A DNA stretch of 64,000 nucleotides from Paguma larvata (GCA_030068075.1 CM057827.1:68152500-68216499), one strand, 5' to 3'; positions 35,205 through 47,034 are shown, numbered from the stretch's first letter. Translations and numbers: made by a program. Notes: a model not told the origin generated them from the sequence alone.

Positions 35205-35542
35205 TTCCTCAGTTTTTAAAAATCAGAGTCTTGTAGTTTGCAGTGTAGAGATCTTTCACTTCCTTAGTTAAATTTGTTTCTTAATATTTTATTGTTTATG
35301 ATGTTATCATGAATGAGATTTCTTTTACATATTTCATTGTAAGGGTATAAAAACATAACTGATTTGTGTATTTTAATTTTATATCCTGCAACTTTAGTGA
35401 ATGTTTATTAGTTCTGAAAGGTTTTTTTTTTTTTTTTTTTGGTTGAATATTTAGGATTTTCAGTATATAAGATCGTATCATCTGCAAATAAAGAGTTTTA
35501 CTTCTTTTGACCCAATTTGGATGCCTTTTAATACTGTGCTGA

Positions 35543-35753
35543 GGGACGCCTGGGTGGCTCAGTCGGTTTAGCATCCGACTTCAGCTCAGGTCATGATCTT
35601 GCGGTCTGTGAGTTCGAGCCCCGCGTCGGGCTCTGTGCTGACAGCTCAGCGCCTGGAGCCTGTTTCGGATTCTGTGTCTCCCTCTCTCTCTGCCCCTCCC
35701 CTACTCATGCTCTGTGTCTCTCTGTCTCAAAAATAAATAAACATTAAAAAAAA
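35543..35753 (+). mobile_element. CanSINE in the older L1, young variant
   Basis: Perfect 13-bp direct repeat aatactgtgctga (35,530-35,542 and 35,754-35,766). Head 'gggacgcctgggtggctcagtc', tail 'aaaaataaataaacatt'. Almost consensus. Confidence 0.97.
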
Positions 35754-36632
35754 AATACTGTGCTGAATAAAAGCATGACAGCGGGTAACCATTCTTGTTT
35801 CTGATCTTCACGGGAAATCTCTGAATCTTTCACCAGTAAGTATGATGTTTGTTAATGTTAGTATGATGTTAGTATGATGTGGGCCTGTCACATATGGGCT
35901 TTTTGTGGAGGTATATTCCTTCTATATCCACTTCATCGCAAGTTTTTATCATGACAGGATATTGTACTTTGTCACGTGCTTTTTCTGCGTCTCTTGAGAT
36001 GATCATATGAATTTTATCTTTTCTATTAATGTGGAATATCACATTTATTGATTTGCACGTGGTAAATCATCATTGCCTCCCAAGGATAAATCCCAGTTGG
36101 TAATGATGTATGATACTTTTAATGTATTGTTGAATTCAGTTTGCTTATTTTTCATTGAGAATTTTTGCCCTATATTCATTAGGGACATAGGGCTGTATTT
36201 TTGTTTTATAGTAGTATCTAGTAGTATCCTTATCTGGCTTTAGTATCAGGATAGTACTGTCTTTGTAAAATGATGTTTGGGGTATTCCCTTCTCTTCAAT
36301 TTTCTGAAAGGATTTGAGAAGAACTGACATTATTTCCTTTTTAAATGTTTCATAAAATTTACCAGTGAAATCATCTGGTCCTGGGCTTTTCTTTGTTGAG
36401 AACTGTTTGCTGATTTAATCTCCTTATCTAATATTTGTCTACTCAGATTTTCTATTTCTTTAAGACTCAGTATTGAGAGATGGTATGTCTTTTTGGAATT
36501 TTTTCTTGTAGCTTATCCAATTTATTGGCATACAAGTTTTCAGTCTCTTATGATGCTTTGTAGTCTGTGGTATCGGTTGTAATGTCTCCTCTTTCATTTT
36601 TTATTTTATTTATTTAAATTTTCTCTCTTTCG

Positions 36633-36661
36633 CTTAACTGACTGAGCCACCCAGGTGCTCC
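36633..36661 (-). pseudogene. 29-nt CanSINE 5'-head fragment, tailless
   Basis: On the minus strand it reads ggagcacctgggtggctcag then tcagttaag, the first 29 nt of a CanSINE, including the box A region of its tRNA-like head. Nothing of the remaining 180 nt or the A-tail is present. The perfect 18-bp repeat taaattttctctctttcg abuts both sides (36,615-36,632 and 36,662-36,679). The next two SINE bases (CG) coincide with the first two TSD bases, so 0-2 nt are ambiguous. It lies within the older antisense L1. Confidence 0.88.
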
Positions 36662-37372
36662 TAAATTTTCTCTCTTTCGTAGTCTAGCTAAATGTTTTTC
36701 AGTTTTGTGCGTTGTTTCAAAAAAATACCTCCCGGTTTCACTGTTTTTTTCTATTATTTTTCTGATCTTTATTTTATTTATTTTTTCTCTCATCTTTGTG
36801 ATTTCCTTCTTTCTGCTAATTTTGTGCTTAGTTTGTTCTTTTTGTACTTCTTTGAAGTATAAAGTTAGGTTCTTTATTTGAGATCTTTCTTTTTTCTTAA
36901 TATAGGCATTTATTGCTATGAACTTTCTTCTTAGAACTACCTTTGCATCTAATAGATTTTGGTATGTTGGATTTCTATTTTCATTTGTTTCAATATTTTT
37001 ATTTTATATTTTCTTTTGATTTCTTCTATGGTCCATTGGTTGTTCAGGAGTGTGTTGTTTAATTTCCACATATTAAAATTTTTCCAGTGTTCTTCTGTTG
37101 ATTTCTAGCTCCATGTTAGTGGAATGATAGGGAAAGGTTACATGGTATGCTTTCAATTTAAGTTTGCTAAGGCTTGCTTTGTGGCTTATCATATGATCTA
37201 TCTTAGAGAATGTTCCATGCATTCTTGAGAAAAATATATTCTGCTCCTGTTGACTATAGTATAAAGGTTAAAGGACAAGAGAATCAAAAACACCTGTTGT
37301 TACTATAATTTGTTAATAAATATACAATATAAAAATAAGTAAATAGTAACATTAAAAACATTAAAGGGGTGG

Positions 37373-37570
37373 TACACCTGGGTGATTCAGTTGGTCAAGA
37401 TCCTGGCTTTTGATTTCAGCTCAGGTCATGATCTCCTATTTCATGAGTTTCAGCCATGTGTCTGGCTCTGCACCAACAGTGTGGAGCCTACTTGGGATTC
37501 TACCTCTCTTTCTGCCCTGCTTGCATGTGCTCTCTCTGTCTCTCTCAAAATAAATAACCAAGGTTAAAAA
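37373..37570 (+). mobile_element. CanSINE, older variant; first of a SINE pair
   Basis: Head 'tacacctgggtgattcagttgg', middle 'cctacttgggattctacctctc', tail 'aaaataaataaccaagg'. Left TSD aaaacattaaaggggtgg (37,354-37,372). The matching right TSD is cut by the next SINE and resumes at about 37,790-37,805. Confidence 0.94.
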
Positions 37571-37580
37571 AAAAACATTA

Positions 37581-37783
37581 GGGGCACCTGGGTGGCTCAG
37601 TCGGTTAAGCGTCCGACTTCGGCTCAGGTCATGATCTCACGGTCTGTGAGTTTGAGCCCGGCATTGGGCTCTGTGCTGACAGCTCGGAGGCTGGAGCCTG
37701 CTTTGAATTCTGCGTCCCCCTCTCTCTCTGCCCCTCCCGTGCTCATGCTCTGTCTCTGTTTCTCATAATAATAAATAAACATT
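37581..37783 (+). mobile_element. CanSINE, young variant; second of a SINE pair
   Basis: Head 'ggggcacctgggtggctcagtcgg', near-consensus middle, tail 'ataataaataaacatt'. Its TSD is aaaaaaacatta (about 37,569-37,580 and 37,784-37,795), which lies inside the right TSD of the preceding SINE. It is therefore the later insertion. Confidence 0.94.
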
Positions 37784-39404
37784 AAAAAAAACATTAAAGG
37801 GGTGGAGTAAAGTATAATTTTTGTATGTGATCAAAGTTGTTAGCGTAAAATAGAGTGTTATAAGATGTTTTATATATCATGGTAACCACAAAACAAAAAC
37901 CTGTAATAAAGTCACGGAAGATAAACACACAGAAATCAGAACAAACATGTCAAAAATCACCAATTTACAAAGAAAGGCAACACGAGAAGAAAAAAGGAAC
38001 TAGGAACTACACAACAGCCAGAAAACAATAAAATGGCATTAGTAATCCTTACATATCAAGAATTACTTTAAATATAAATGGATTGGATTCCATTTAAAAA
38101 GGACAGAGTAGATGGGTGGTTCAAAACAAGACCTAACTACATGCATTTCTATAAGAGACTCACTTGAGCTTCAGAGACCCATATTCTCTAAATGACAGGA
38201 ATGGACGAAAATACTCCATGCAAGTGGAAACCAAAAGAGAGCAAGAGTAGTTACACTTAACAACAGAAAAAACAGATCTTAAGCTAAAACTGGTAATAAG
38301 AGACAAAGAAGGCTGTTACATAATGATAGAGGTTATCTTATCGAGCAGATATAATAACTGTAAATGTCTGCGTGCCCAACATCAGAGCATCTAAATATGT
38401 TAAGCAAATACTAACAGATCTGAAGGAAGAAATAGACAACAAGACAATAATAGTAGTGGACATCAAAACCCCACCTTCCAGCAATGGATGGATCATCCAG
38501 ACAGAAAATCGACCAAGAAATGTTGGACTTGAACCACACATTAGTCTAAATGGACTTAACAGACATACATAGGACCTCACAATTCTTGTATTCTTAAGTA
38601 TCATTTTCAATCTTCCTGAAGTACAACATTTAGAAACTCCCTTAGTGAAAATTTGTTGGTGATAAAAATCTTTTCATTTTCTTAAAATCTGAAAATATGT
38701 ATATTTTAGAGTCATAACAAAAAACCTTATGTTCATGCAATTCTAGTTTGACATTTAGGATTGGAATTTTGACAATTACTATACTTTTTTAGCATCTGTT
38801 GTTGGTTTCTGAGATGCCTGTTATTAATCTAATCTTCTTTTTTGATAGATGATCTGTCATTCATCTGTTGTTTAACATCTCTGTGTCTTCCGTTTCACTA
38901 CAATGTGGATTTTATCTAAATTATCCTTCTTGGTACATTTTGTGCTTTCTGTGTACATCCTTACATGTCTTTGACAAGCTCTGAAAATTTCTCACCATTA
39001 TTCTATTGTAATGGCCATTTCTAGCCATTCTAGCCAACAGTCTTACCGTAAGCCTGATGTTACAAAGGAGAATATTGAGAAAATGAGAGAATAAGTAACT
39101 TGCCAAAACTCACATCATCAAAAAATTCAGTGATCAAGTCACCTGGGATCTGATTATGTATAATTTGTACACTCCTATTCTATACTTTGTGTCTTTTAAC
39201 TTTTTTTTCTCATATTTTGTCTTTCCCTGGTCTGTTCTCTGTGTGACTGCTATTTATATCTCTGCCAGGTTACTAATTATCTTCTTATCTGTGTCTAATA
39301 TGTTACTTAATCCATGCAGGGAAGTTTTTACTTAAATGTGTTAATTCTAAAAGCTTTATTTTTAAAATTTCTTTGACAATTTTTGATGGTCTCTTTTCTT
39401 TCTA

Positions 39405-39781
39405 ACTTTTTTTTTTAATTCCAGTATAGTTAACATAAAGGATTATATCAGTTTCAGGTGTACAATATAGTGACTCAACAGTTCCGTATAGGACTCATTG
39501 TTCATCAAGATAATTGTACTGCTTAATCCCCATCACCTATTTCACCCATTTCCTTATCTCCACTCTGGCAACTATCAGTTTGTCCTCTGTAGTTAAGAGT
39601 GTCTCTCTGTCTCTCTCTGTTTTTCCCTGTGTTTGTTTTGTTTCTTAAATTCCACATGTGAATGAAATCATATGGTGTTTGTTTTTCTATGACTGGCTTA
39701 CTTCACTTAGATTTATAGTCTCTAGATCCATCCATGTTGTTGCAAATGGCAAGATTACATTCCTTTTATGACTGAATAATA

Positions 39782-39828
<47 letters not shown>

Positions 39829-40287
39829 TTATATATGTCACATCTTTATCCATTAATCTGTCAGTAGACTCTTGGACTACTTCCATAGTCTGGCTATTAT
39901 AAATAATGCTGCAATTAACATAGAGTTTCATGTAACCTTTCAACTAGTGTTTTTGTATTCTTTTGGGTAATTACCCAATGGTGCAATTCCTGGATTAGAG
40001 GATAGTTCTATTTTTAACTTTTTGAGGAAAGTCCCCACTGTCTTCCACAGTGGCTGCACCAGTTTGCATTTCCGCCAATAGTGCATGAGGGTTCCTGTTT
40101 CTCCACATCCTTGCAAACACTTGTTTCTTGAGTTTTTTATTTCAGCCCCTCTGACAGGTGTGAAGTGCTATCTCATTGCAGTTTTGATGTGCATTTCCCT
40201 GATGGTGAGTGTTCACATGCCTGGTGGCCATCTGTATGTTCCTGCAGAAATGTCTGTTCATGTCTTCTGCCCATTCTTTCTCATTTC
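39405..40287 (-). mobile_element. 5'-truncated L1, antisense
   Basis: Left: T run, then L1 3' UTR ('ccagtatagttaacataaag', 'tttcaggtgtacaatatagtgac') and ORF2 C-terminal sequence ('ccatccatgttgttgcaaatggc', 'cagtggctgcaccagtttgc', 'tctcattgcagttttgatg'), to 'gtcttctgcccatt'. The flanks ttctttcta (39,396) and ttctttctc (40,286) are a possible TSD. It contains a (GT)n run at 39,786-39,827. All ORFs are broken. Confidence 0.88.
39786..39827. repeat. (GT)n microsatellite in L1
   Basis: About 21 uninterrupted gt units, at the same L1 position as the run at 29,317-29,362. Confidence 0.97.
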
Positions 40288-40700
40288 TTATTCTATATTT
40301 TTTATCTCTTTAAAAATTTCACATATAGCGAACTTATTTTTCATGCCCGGTAATTCTGGATTCTGAATTGGTTGCTTATTATGTTTGTCTTCATTTATGT
40401 TGACCCTCACTGATGGATGCATATGTCTATGTCTGCTTACTGAAGGTTCATTGTGAACGTCTATCTTATTGAAACTAATCGGCAGAAATTCTGAGTATAT
40501 AAATGGGAGACATTTTTCTTTATGAAAGTTTTATATTTTGCTAGATTCAGGGTCAGTACTGACCTGGGACTCTTAGTTCTCTTTAATGATTTCATGATTG
40601 ATGAGAGAGTTTCAAGTTTGCCCCATTCTTGCCAAGGCCTAGAGGCATATTCTCTGAATGGCAGTGCTGATGAAGGCATCGAACGCTAGGTAAATCTCCC

Positions 40701-42340
40701 TTAAAAAATTCCCTGCTCCATTTACCTCTTCTTATTACTTTTTTCTGTAGTTTCAGTTAGGCACTTTTTCTCTTTCTAGAAATTTCTATTATGTTTAGGA
40801 AACTCAGCAATATAATAAAAGTAGATTTGTTATACTTTATCCAAGCTGTGGTTCTATTTTTAGCAGGAGGAGACTTCCACCTAGCTAATTCAACTTCTGA
40901 CCATTCTTTTGTTTTTCTCCTAGTTCTTTAAGACTATACTATTAGATTTTCAAATTTCAACGCAGGTAATATTCCTTGTAAATTAATTAAGAGCTAGAAG
41001 GTCTGTATGTGATGCACAACAAAATTACACCATAATTAGCCAGAGGATATTACACTAATCACTTAAATTTAAAAAAGTAAACCAACATATTTTTAAAAAC
41101 TATTAGAAATCTAGATATTAACAACTGGTGATATTCTTCCCATGTTTGTGAAGACAGTCTTTTTATGAAATTAATAACTTGATTTCGAGGTTTTATTTGC
41201 ATTCCTGTAGAGGCATTAAAATACATGGAAACCATAGTAAATTGTTTATGACATATTTATTAGTTTCCTTTTTCATTAATTATATCTCTTCATTATTCAA
41301 AAGATTCCTTTTGGGGAGCAAAATAACTTGGGAATAAACAAAATTCATTTAATTAAAATTTGAAAAATTGTATTGTTTTCTGTGATGATAAGAAAGTTAC
41401 TTCTTTGGTTGTATCTTTTAATATTTATTGTTTAGTTTTATTTAAAGGCAAATTAAATATTTATGGGTCTTTATCTGTACCATAAGTGTGTAAACCTGTT
41501 TGAAAACATTGATTGTTTATGGGGACATTATGGCTTTATGTCAACAAATGACCATTTTCTATTTCATTGTAATTAATCTTATGTATACAATCTAGTGTAA
41601 CAAGATTCCTCCTTCTATATATGCATCATGCCTTACTTATAATCAAAATGTCCTAAAAGTTCACTTACAATAGAAGTAACCATTGAGAAGACTGTCAGGT
41701 CTTCTTATGTACAGAGTACCTCCAAACAGAGACTGAGTGGTAATCAACCACCTCGAAAAATTTCTGTGCCAGTGCATTTTTGCATTCACACATGACCAGT
41801 TTCTGCTTAAGAGGTAAGACTGCATTGTATGAGGAGGTGAAAACTTCATCAGTTTTAATAAAGAATTTAGCTATTTTGCTTAAAAATGTATGCATTAGTA
41901 TATGCCATACATTACTTTCAGAGCTCACTGTAAAAGATAGTAGTTCTCAGCTGACACCACTGTGCTCTGCTTTTCAAAGCCAAACAGACAGATGGGCTTT
42001 CATTATTTTCTTGACTTTTTATGTTTGTTGATAATTGTTGTAATTAATTTTTAATCTGAAGACTTGTAAAGCAATACTTGGGGATTTAACAAACCAAACT
42101 TGTATTAATGAAGCATGAACTGTCCAAATATTCTTCTATACCAAGAAGGGGTAATTCCTCCTTCTTGGTCAAGGGCTGATCCCGAAGCATCTGGGAGACA
42201 AGATCCTTTGCAAGGATCACCAACAGTATGCACACTCTGTAAGGGTGATAGATGGTTCACCGCACTAACAGTCCTTGTATTTAGTGGGTATTTATTCAAT
42301 ACTGAGTGTCCTAATTTCAGGCTTATGATATTATATTATT
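40701..42340. other. No assignable feature
   Basis: AT-rich sequence with no family, exon or RNA gene that I recognise. Short overlapping ORFs on both strands at 41.7-42.3 kb are non-descript. Confidence 0.45.
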
Positions 42341-42342
42341 TT

Positions 42343-42534
42343 TAAGGGTGATTTATTTTAAGAGAGTGTGTGTGAGTTGGGAAGGGGCAGAGAGAGAGGA
42401 AGAGAGAATTGCAAGCAGGCTCTGTGCTGTCTGTGCAGAAACCAATGCACAACTCAATCATACAAGCTTTGAGATCATGACCTGAGCAGAAACCAAGAGT
42501 CGGATGCTTAATGGACTGAACCACCCACGTGCCC
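42343..42534 (-). mobile_element. CanSINE, older variant
   Basis: Head at right ('gaaccacccacgtgcccc' in reverse), 'ttgcaagcaggctctgtgctgtctgtgcag' middle, and a short decayed tail at left. Diverged, no clear TSD. Confidence 0.9.
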
Positions 42535-42784
42535 CATGGACTTACAATAATAAAGTTATTGAGGAACCCAATGGAATGGTAAAAAATTCCACAATATTAG
42601 ATGATTTCCATACCTATTTCCACACATGCAGACTGTATATTCTGGCCTTCTTTCTCCAGTAAGAAATTTCAGTAGTTTTTCCAAAGTCATGGGTAACTGG
42701 TGTTCAAAATATAAACCCACCATTTTCTACGCTCACAATTTGTGATCAAGATCCTTTTAAGAGGAGACTTGCCATATTAATTAG

Positions 42785-42995
42785 AAAAATAACAATAATT
42801 AAGTATACCACCCATTGATAGCTATGTGCCCAATGCTGTGCAAAAGACTGATTAAACATGATCTCATTTTATCCTCCTAACACTCTTAATGTAAATTTAA
42901 TTACTTTTATTTCACAAAGGAGAAAACTGAAACAGAGAATAAATAAATTGCAAAAAGTCCCATCATCGGAAAATGTCAAAAAATGAACTGGAACC
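42785..42995 (-). repeat. MIR SINE relic, antisense
   Basis: In order: 'attgatagctatgtgcccaatgctgtgc', 'aaacatgatctcattttatcctcc', 'tttatttcacaaaggagaaaactgaaacagag' and 'aatgaactggaacc'. These follow the reverse complement of MIR over most of its length. Confidence 0.85.
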
Positions 42996-42999
42996 ACAG

Positions 43000-45900
43000 T
43001 ACATTACATACAGTCTCTACCTTTCCCAGAATGTGGCTGAACACACAATATACCAGCAAATATGATCTACACTCCCATGAAATATGAAGTATATATGCTC
43101 TCCAATTGGTCACTTTACAACTTAAGTTAAATTTTTGCATAAACTGCAAGACACATCCAGGAGGAAAGAGGAGGCTCATCCTGTGACAGATACAATAATG
43201 TGAGTGGATTTCAGTTGTTTTCCTGAGCATTGAAGAGAGCTTTGGAAAATGGGACGTATATGATTTGTCAGGTGGACAATGAGAGATGCAAGGGGTAAAG
43301 AGAAACCATTCACCCTAGCCACCTTTTCATTTCTTTTCTTTCCTTCCTGTCAAAAAATGGCTCACTTTTCGCTCAGAATAGGCTTCTAATCCTACAAAGC
43401 CACAAGCATTCCCTTATCAAAAACTTGACTCCACGCCAGCCTCCCTAAGGAGCCTTACCTGATGGTAAGTCGGATAAAAACATCTTCTGCCTCGTCTCTG
43501 ATCATGGTGTTCCCCAAACACTATTCTTTGAGAATTTTAAACATTTTCCTCAAAAAACAAAAAGAAGAAAATTATATCTGATTCATCATCTTTGTAAATT
43601 CAGATACTCTTTTGGCTGTTTTGTACTACATGAAGGTCAAGAAATATTTGGTGCATTAAAGTATTAATTTGTCTGGTGGAATGCAGGCTGGGATAGGTAG
43701 AAAATGGCTTGTAAAAGGGACGGAGTATAGAATTCTGGAAAAAAACAAACAAACAAACAGGCAATTCCCTCCTCAATGATTATGACGTGATACCTTAGTT
43801 ATGGTGGGTTGTTGATCGTGAGCCATGATGGGGAGGGATTCATGGTTTCAGTGGGGAGAGCCTCCGAGGGAGTGATGAGTGCATTTCTACCCAGCTACAC
43901 AGCATGGAAGAGAGCAAGGAGCTTCTGTGGCAGACAGAATGACAGTAATTTAAAAGGGGGGTGGAGGAGGTCACTATTCATTTTTTTTTTGCAAAATATT
44001 TCAGGTGTCCTCCGTGTGCTCTGTGCATTCATAGGGAATTAGAAGAGAATGAAAGAGATTTAAAGGCCCTACATAGGACATCATGCTACCTTGAGGGTCC
44101 CAGTATGGGGCAAAGTGGAACCTTTCATTAGGGGATGTAAGTAGGGACTTCAGGGGAGGGTTAAGTGACATGAGCATTAATATTGCAGCACAGGCCGAAA
44201 AGTTGACCATCCAGAGGTAAAGACAATATTCAAAGACTGAGAATTTGGTACTACTTCATTTCCTAGACCATGTATTATCATTCTTAGATGTTATTTTCTG
44301 ACCGTTAAGCTTCTTATGCCATAAAAGTAAGGACCTGTGCAATATACAGAAGGGGGAAAGACTCACTTTTTTACGATTCATAGAAATTCTCAAGAATATG
44401 GTAAAATAAAGGGGAAACTCATAAAAAAAGCGTTCTGGTACTTTTATTGTGGTGATAGCTAGAACGTTAAAGATGTTGCCTAAATAAATGAGCTTTTTCA
44501 GATATTGCTAGACATTTTGCTTCTAACAGTTATTTCTGACACAGAGGCATTGATCGCAGTAGCTTTGGAACATCCCTGATGGTCAGAGAGAGGCAAGCTC
44601 CATCCATCATGGTTATGGGAGGAAGGCATTCTCGGTAGAATCCTCTAAAGGGTACAGTAAGTTCGCTTCCTCCTATCGGGGCCGAGCAGGTCACATTTGT
44701 CTGGCGATTGAATGTGATTCCCCACGAAGCCTGAAGGTGCACGGAGCACACCCAACAGTCTGCACACAAAGAAAGATCAAGTCGGCTCACCCCTCTCTTT
44801 GGAGCTCGGTGCTCACAGATCTCAGTAGAGTGTCACTCTCCTCTTTATGCCAGCCACTCATGTCCCAGGCCTGCTGGGTTTCCGGACTGCCTTCCTATTG
44901 TATGTGTACACAGACTGATTATAAGTTCACCACTTCTTCCCACCTTTTCATGGAGGGTATTCTCTATGACAGATGAGTGCAATAAAGTGAATCCATTTTT
45001 TTTGTCCCTCTTGCAGGCACCACAGTGAGTTCTAACCAACAAAAGCACATTGAGGTAAATCTTTAACGGTGTCACCGCATTGACTTTTATCATTTTCACC
45101 TTTGCTTTCACTGATTTTTATCCCTGGAGCTGTAAAACAGAGTTTCACATTGTGACCGTCCTCTAGTCCTCTGTAGAAGTAGTTACAGACAAGAACATAC
45201 TCCTTTTCATAGACCCTCCCATCACAGCGCACCCTGCGTTGGCCTCTCTCTCTCTCTCTCCACAAGTTCTATTTTATAGATAAAAGCTCAGAGTTTCAAA
45301 GGATGAAAAATTTTCAAAAAAAAAAGTCAAGCTTTCATTTTTAAAAAGATAATACAGTGCTAGGAAATGATTGGGGGGGAAATGGGATGGAATATTTAAT
45401 AGGAAGGGAAAAGGTTTTCCGTATTTTCAGAAAAAAAAAACCCTGGAACAGTCTGTGATTTTATAAAAATTTCCTTTTATAAATACTCTACCATATATGT
45501 ATAGAAAAAATATATGGTTGTTTGCTTTTCTGTTTGTTTTGCTTTCTTTTTATTTATTTATGAATATATTTGACTTTGTAATAAGATTTTAAAATGCGTA
45601 AAGGCAAAAAGAAAAACAGAAAATAACAAATACCATATGGTTCTTGTTTTAGACTGTTTAGCCTCATAAACAAAAACCAATTTGAAAATAAAAGATTGGT
45701 ACAAATTTGTCCTTTCATTTAATTGTTTATTGCAAAAAGGAAAGATTTTGAAGAGGAGAAGGTATGTAAGAAACCGCCAGTTTACTACCTTAGTGAATTC
45801 TATTTTAAGTCACAGGCAATTTTAAAACACAGTGATTTCTATTTTATTAAGTCGCAGGCAATTTTAAAACAAACAGGAATCCTTTAAAGGGACAAGTACA

Positions 45901-47030
45901 CGTCAAGCCACCATCTATAGGAAGACTGAAAGAATCCACTGGAAAAGAGGGGGTATACAGACCCCAAAAGCTAACTTATGCCTGCTTAGCCATTTAAATG
46001 ATTGCTGTCATTTTCCTTGCAAATTTTTAATGCTTTACAGGACAATGCTGATGCTGGCTCTTTGGAGGAGTCTCTCCTTTCATCAACTGGCAGGGAATTC
46101 CTACTATTTCTTTCATTCAAATCTTCATGATATTTCTTTCCCACCATGCTCAGTGGCTGAGAATCTCTGTAGGAGAACTGGTTAAGGAAAAAAACTGATG
46201 AGAAAGGTAATCGATAAGGACCAAAGAGGGACCTTAGAAGGCACGCATCCTGGAAAGCGCTAGGCTGAAACTAAAGGGACCCATGGCAGGTTATAAAGGC
46301 AGTCTGGGAGACGGTGTTTTTCCTTGGAGAAAGAAGCAGAAACAAAACAAGACAAATGTGTCACATGAGGAAGAAATTGTTCTTTGAGAGGAAATTTGAA
46401 GCCCAAACAGAGCCAAATAGTGAACTCATTTGCAAAGACCATAACCGTAAAATGCGGAGTGCCTATAGAGCCTGCTTCAAAGTATCAGGCCTAAAACTAG
46501 CTTGCACCTCTAGGAATCTTATACTTGAGATCCAACTGATTTGTTCCTGACCTCGTCACGACTAGATCCTTGATACTAGAACTAGTACCAGGATGTTAGC
46601 ATCCTTGATAGATGAATAGATAGTATCGGTCCTATTCTGTGTACATATTTGAGAATTAAATATATTTGTGAGATGGATGATCTATGTAAATAAACTGCAA
46701 TTATGTTAAATCAAAGTTAGTAGGTTGCCAAATTTGGTAAATAAAAATCTACAACTGCCAGCTAATTTGAATTTCAAATAAAAAAACCAAATCACTTTTT
46801 AATATAAACATGAAAAAATACTCTATTATTTATCTGAAATCAAAGCTAACTGTACTTCTTGTATTCTCTTTGACAACTCTAGGTGTTAGGAAAAGAATTA
46901 GGGAAAGGTTAGGAGTTGAGATTATTGTAATTCTTTCGGAAAAGGGAAGGGAAGGGAAGAGGATGGGGAAAAAAGAGAAGAAAGAACAGAGGAAGGAAAA
47001 AGTAAGATTTAGGGTTTGATTACATTTTGA
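43000..47030. other. No recognised repeat; two antisense ORF blocks of unknown meaning
   Basis: No mobile element that I can identify, so this is the longest candidate unique stretch in the middle of the window. A 39/38-bp imperfect tandem duplication lies at 45,798-45,874. Antisense open frames at 44,530-44,790 (86 codons) and 45,032-45,265 (77 codons) show no domain I know. Confidence 0.4.
45798..45874. repeat. Imperfect tandem duplication, about 39 bp unit
   Basis: Units start ttctattttaagtcacaggc (45,798) and ttctattttattaagtcgca (45,837); both continue with caattttaaaaca. Differences are a 2-bp insertion and a few substitutions. Confidence 0.9.
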
Positions 47031-47034
47031 GTAC

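Larger units (their letters stand above)
27160..38575 (-). mobile_element. Older L1 with 5' inversion (twin priming), split by a full-length L1 and SINEs
   Basis: Minus-strand 3' part: old L1 3' UTR ('ccaactttattgagataag', from 27,160), ORF2 C-terminal half to 28,900, then, after the inserted full-length L1, ORF2 from 35,216 to about 37,255. From about 37,257 to 38,575 the sequence switches to plus-strand L1: the region just upstream of ORF2 and the endonuclease domain, up to 'gacttgaaccacac' and 'cttaacagacatacat'. The two arms meet at the same ORF2 point, as in twin priming. Ten-base direct repeats ctcacaattc (27,146-27,155 and 38,576-38,585) bound the whole. Inserts: the L1 at 28,912-35,204, SINEs at 35,543, 37,373 and 37,581, and a 29-nt SINE-head fragment at 36,633. 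Confidence 0.85.
38588..40700 (-). mobile_element. Ancient L1 fragment (5' part), antisense, interrupted
   Basis: 'aacatttagaaactcccttagtgaaaatttgttggtgataaaaatc' and following phrases match antisense old-L1 ORF1-region sequence. The part right of the L1 at 39.4-40.29 kb ('tttatctctttaaaaatttcacatatagc') is less certain. It is probably the continuation of the ancient L1 at 23.4-27.1 kb, separated by the inserted 11.4-kb composite. Confidence 0.5.
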
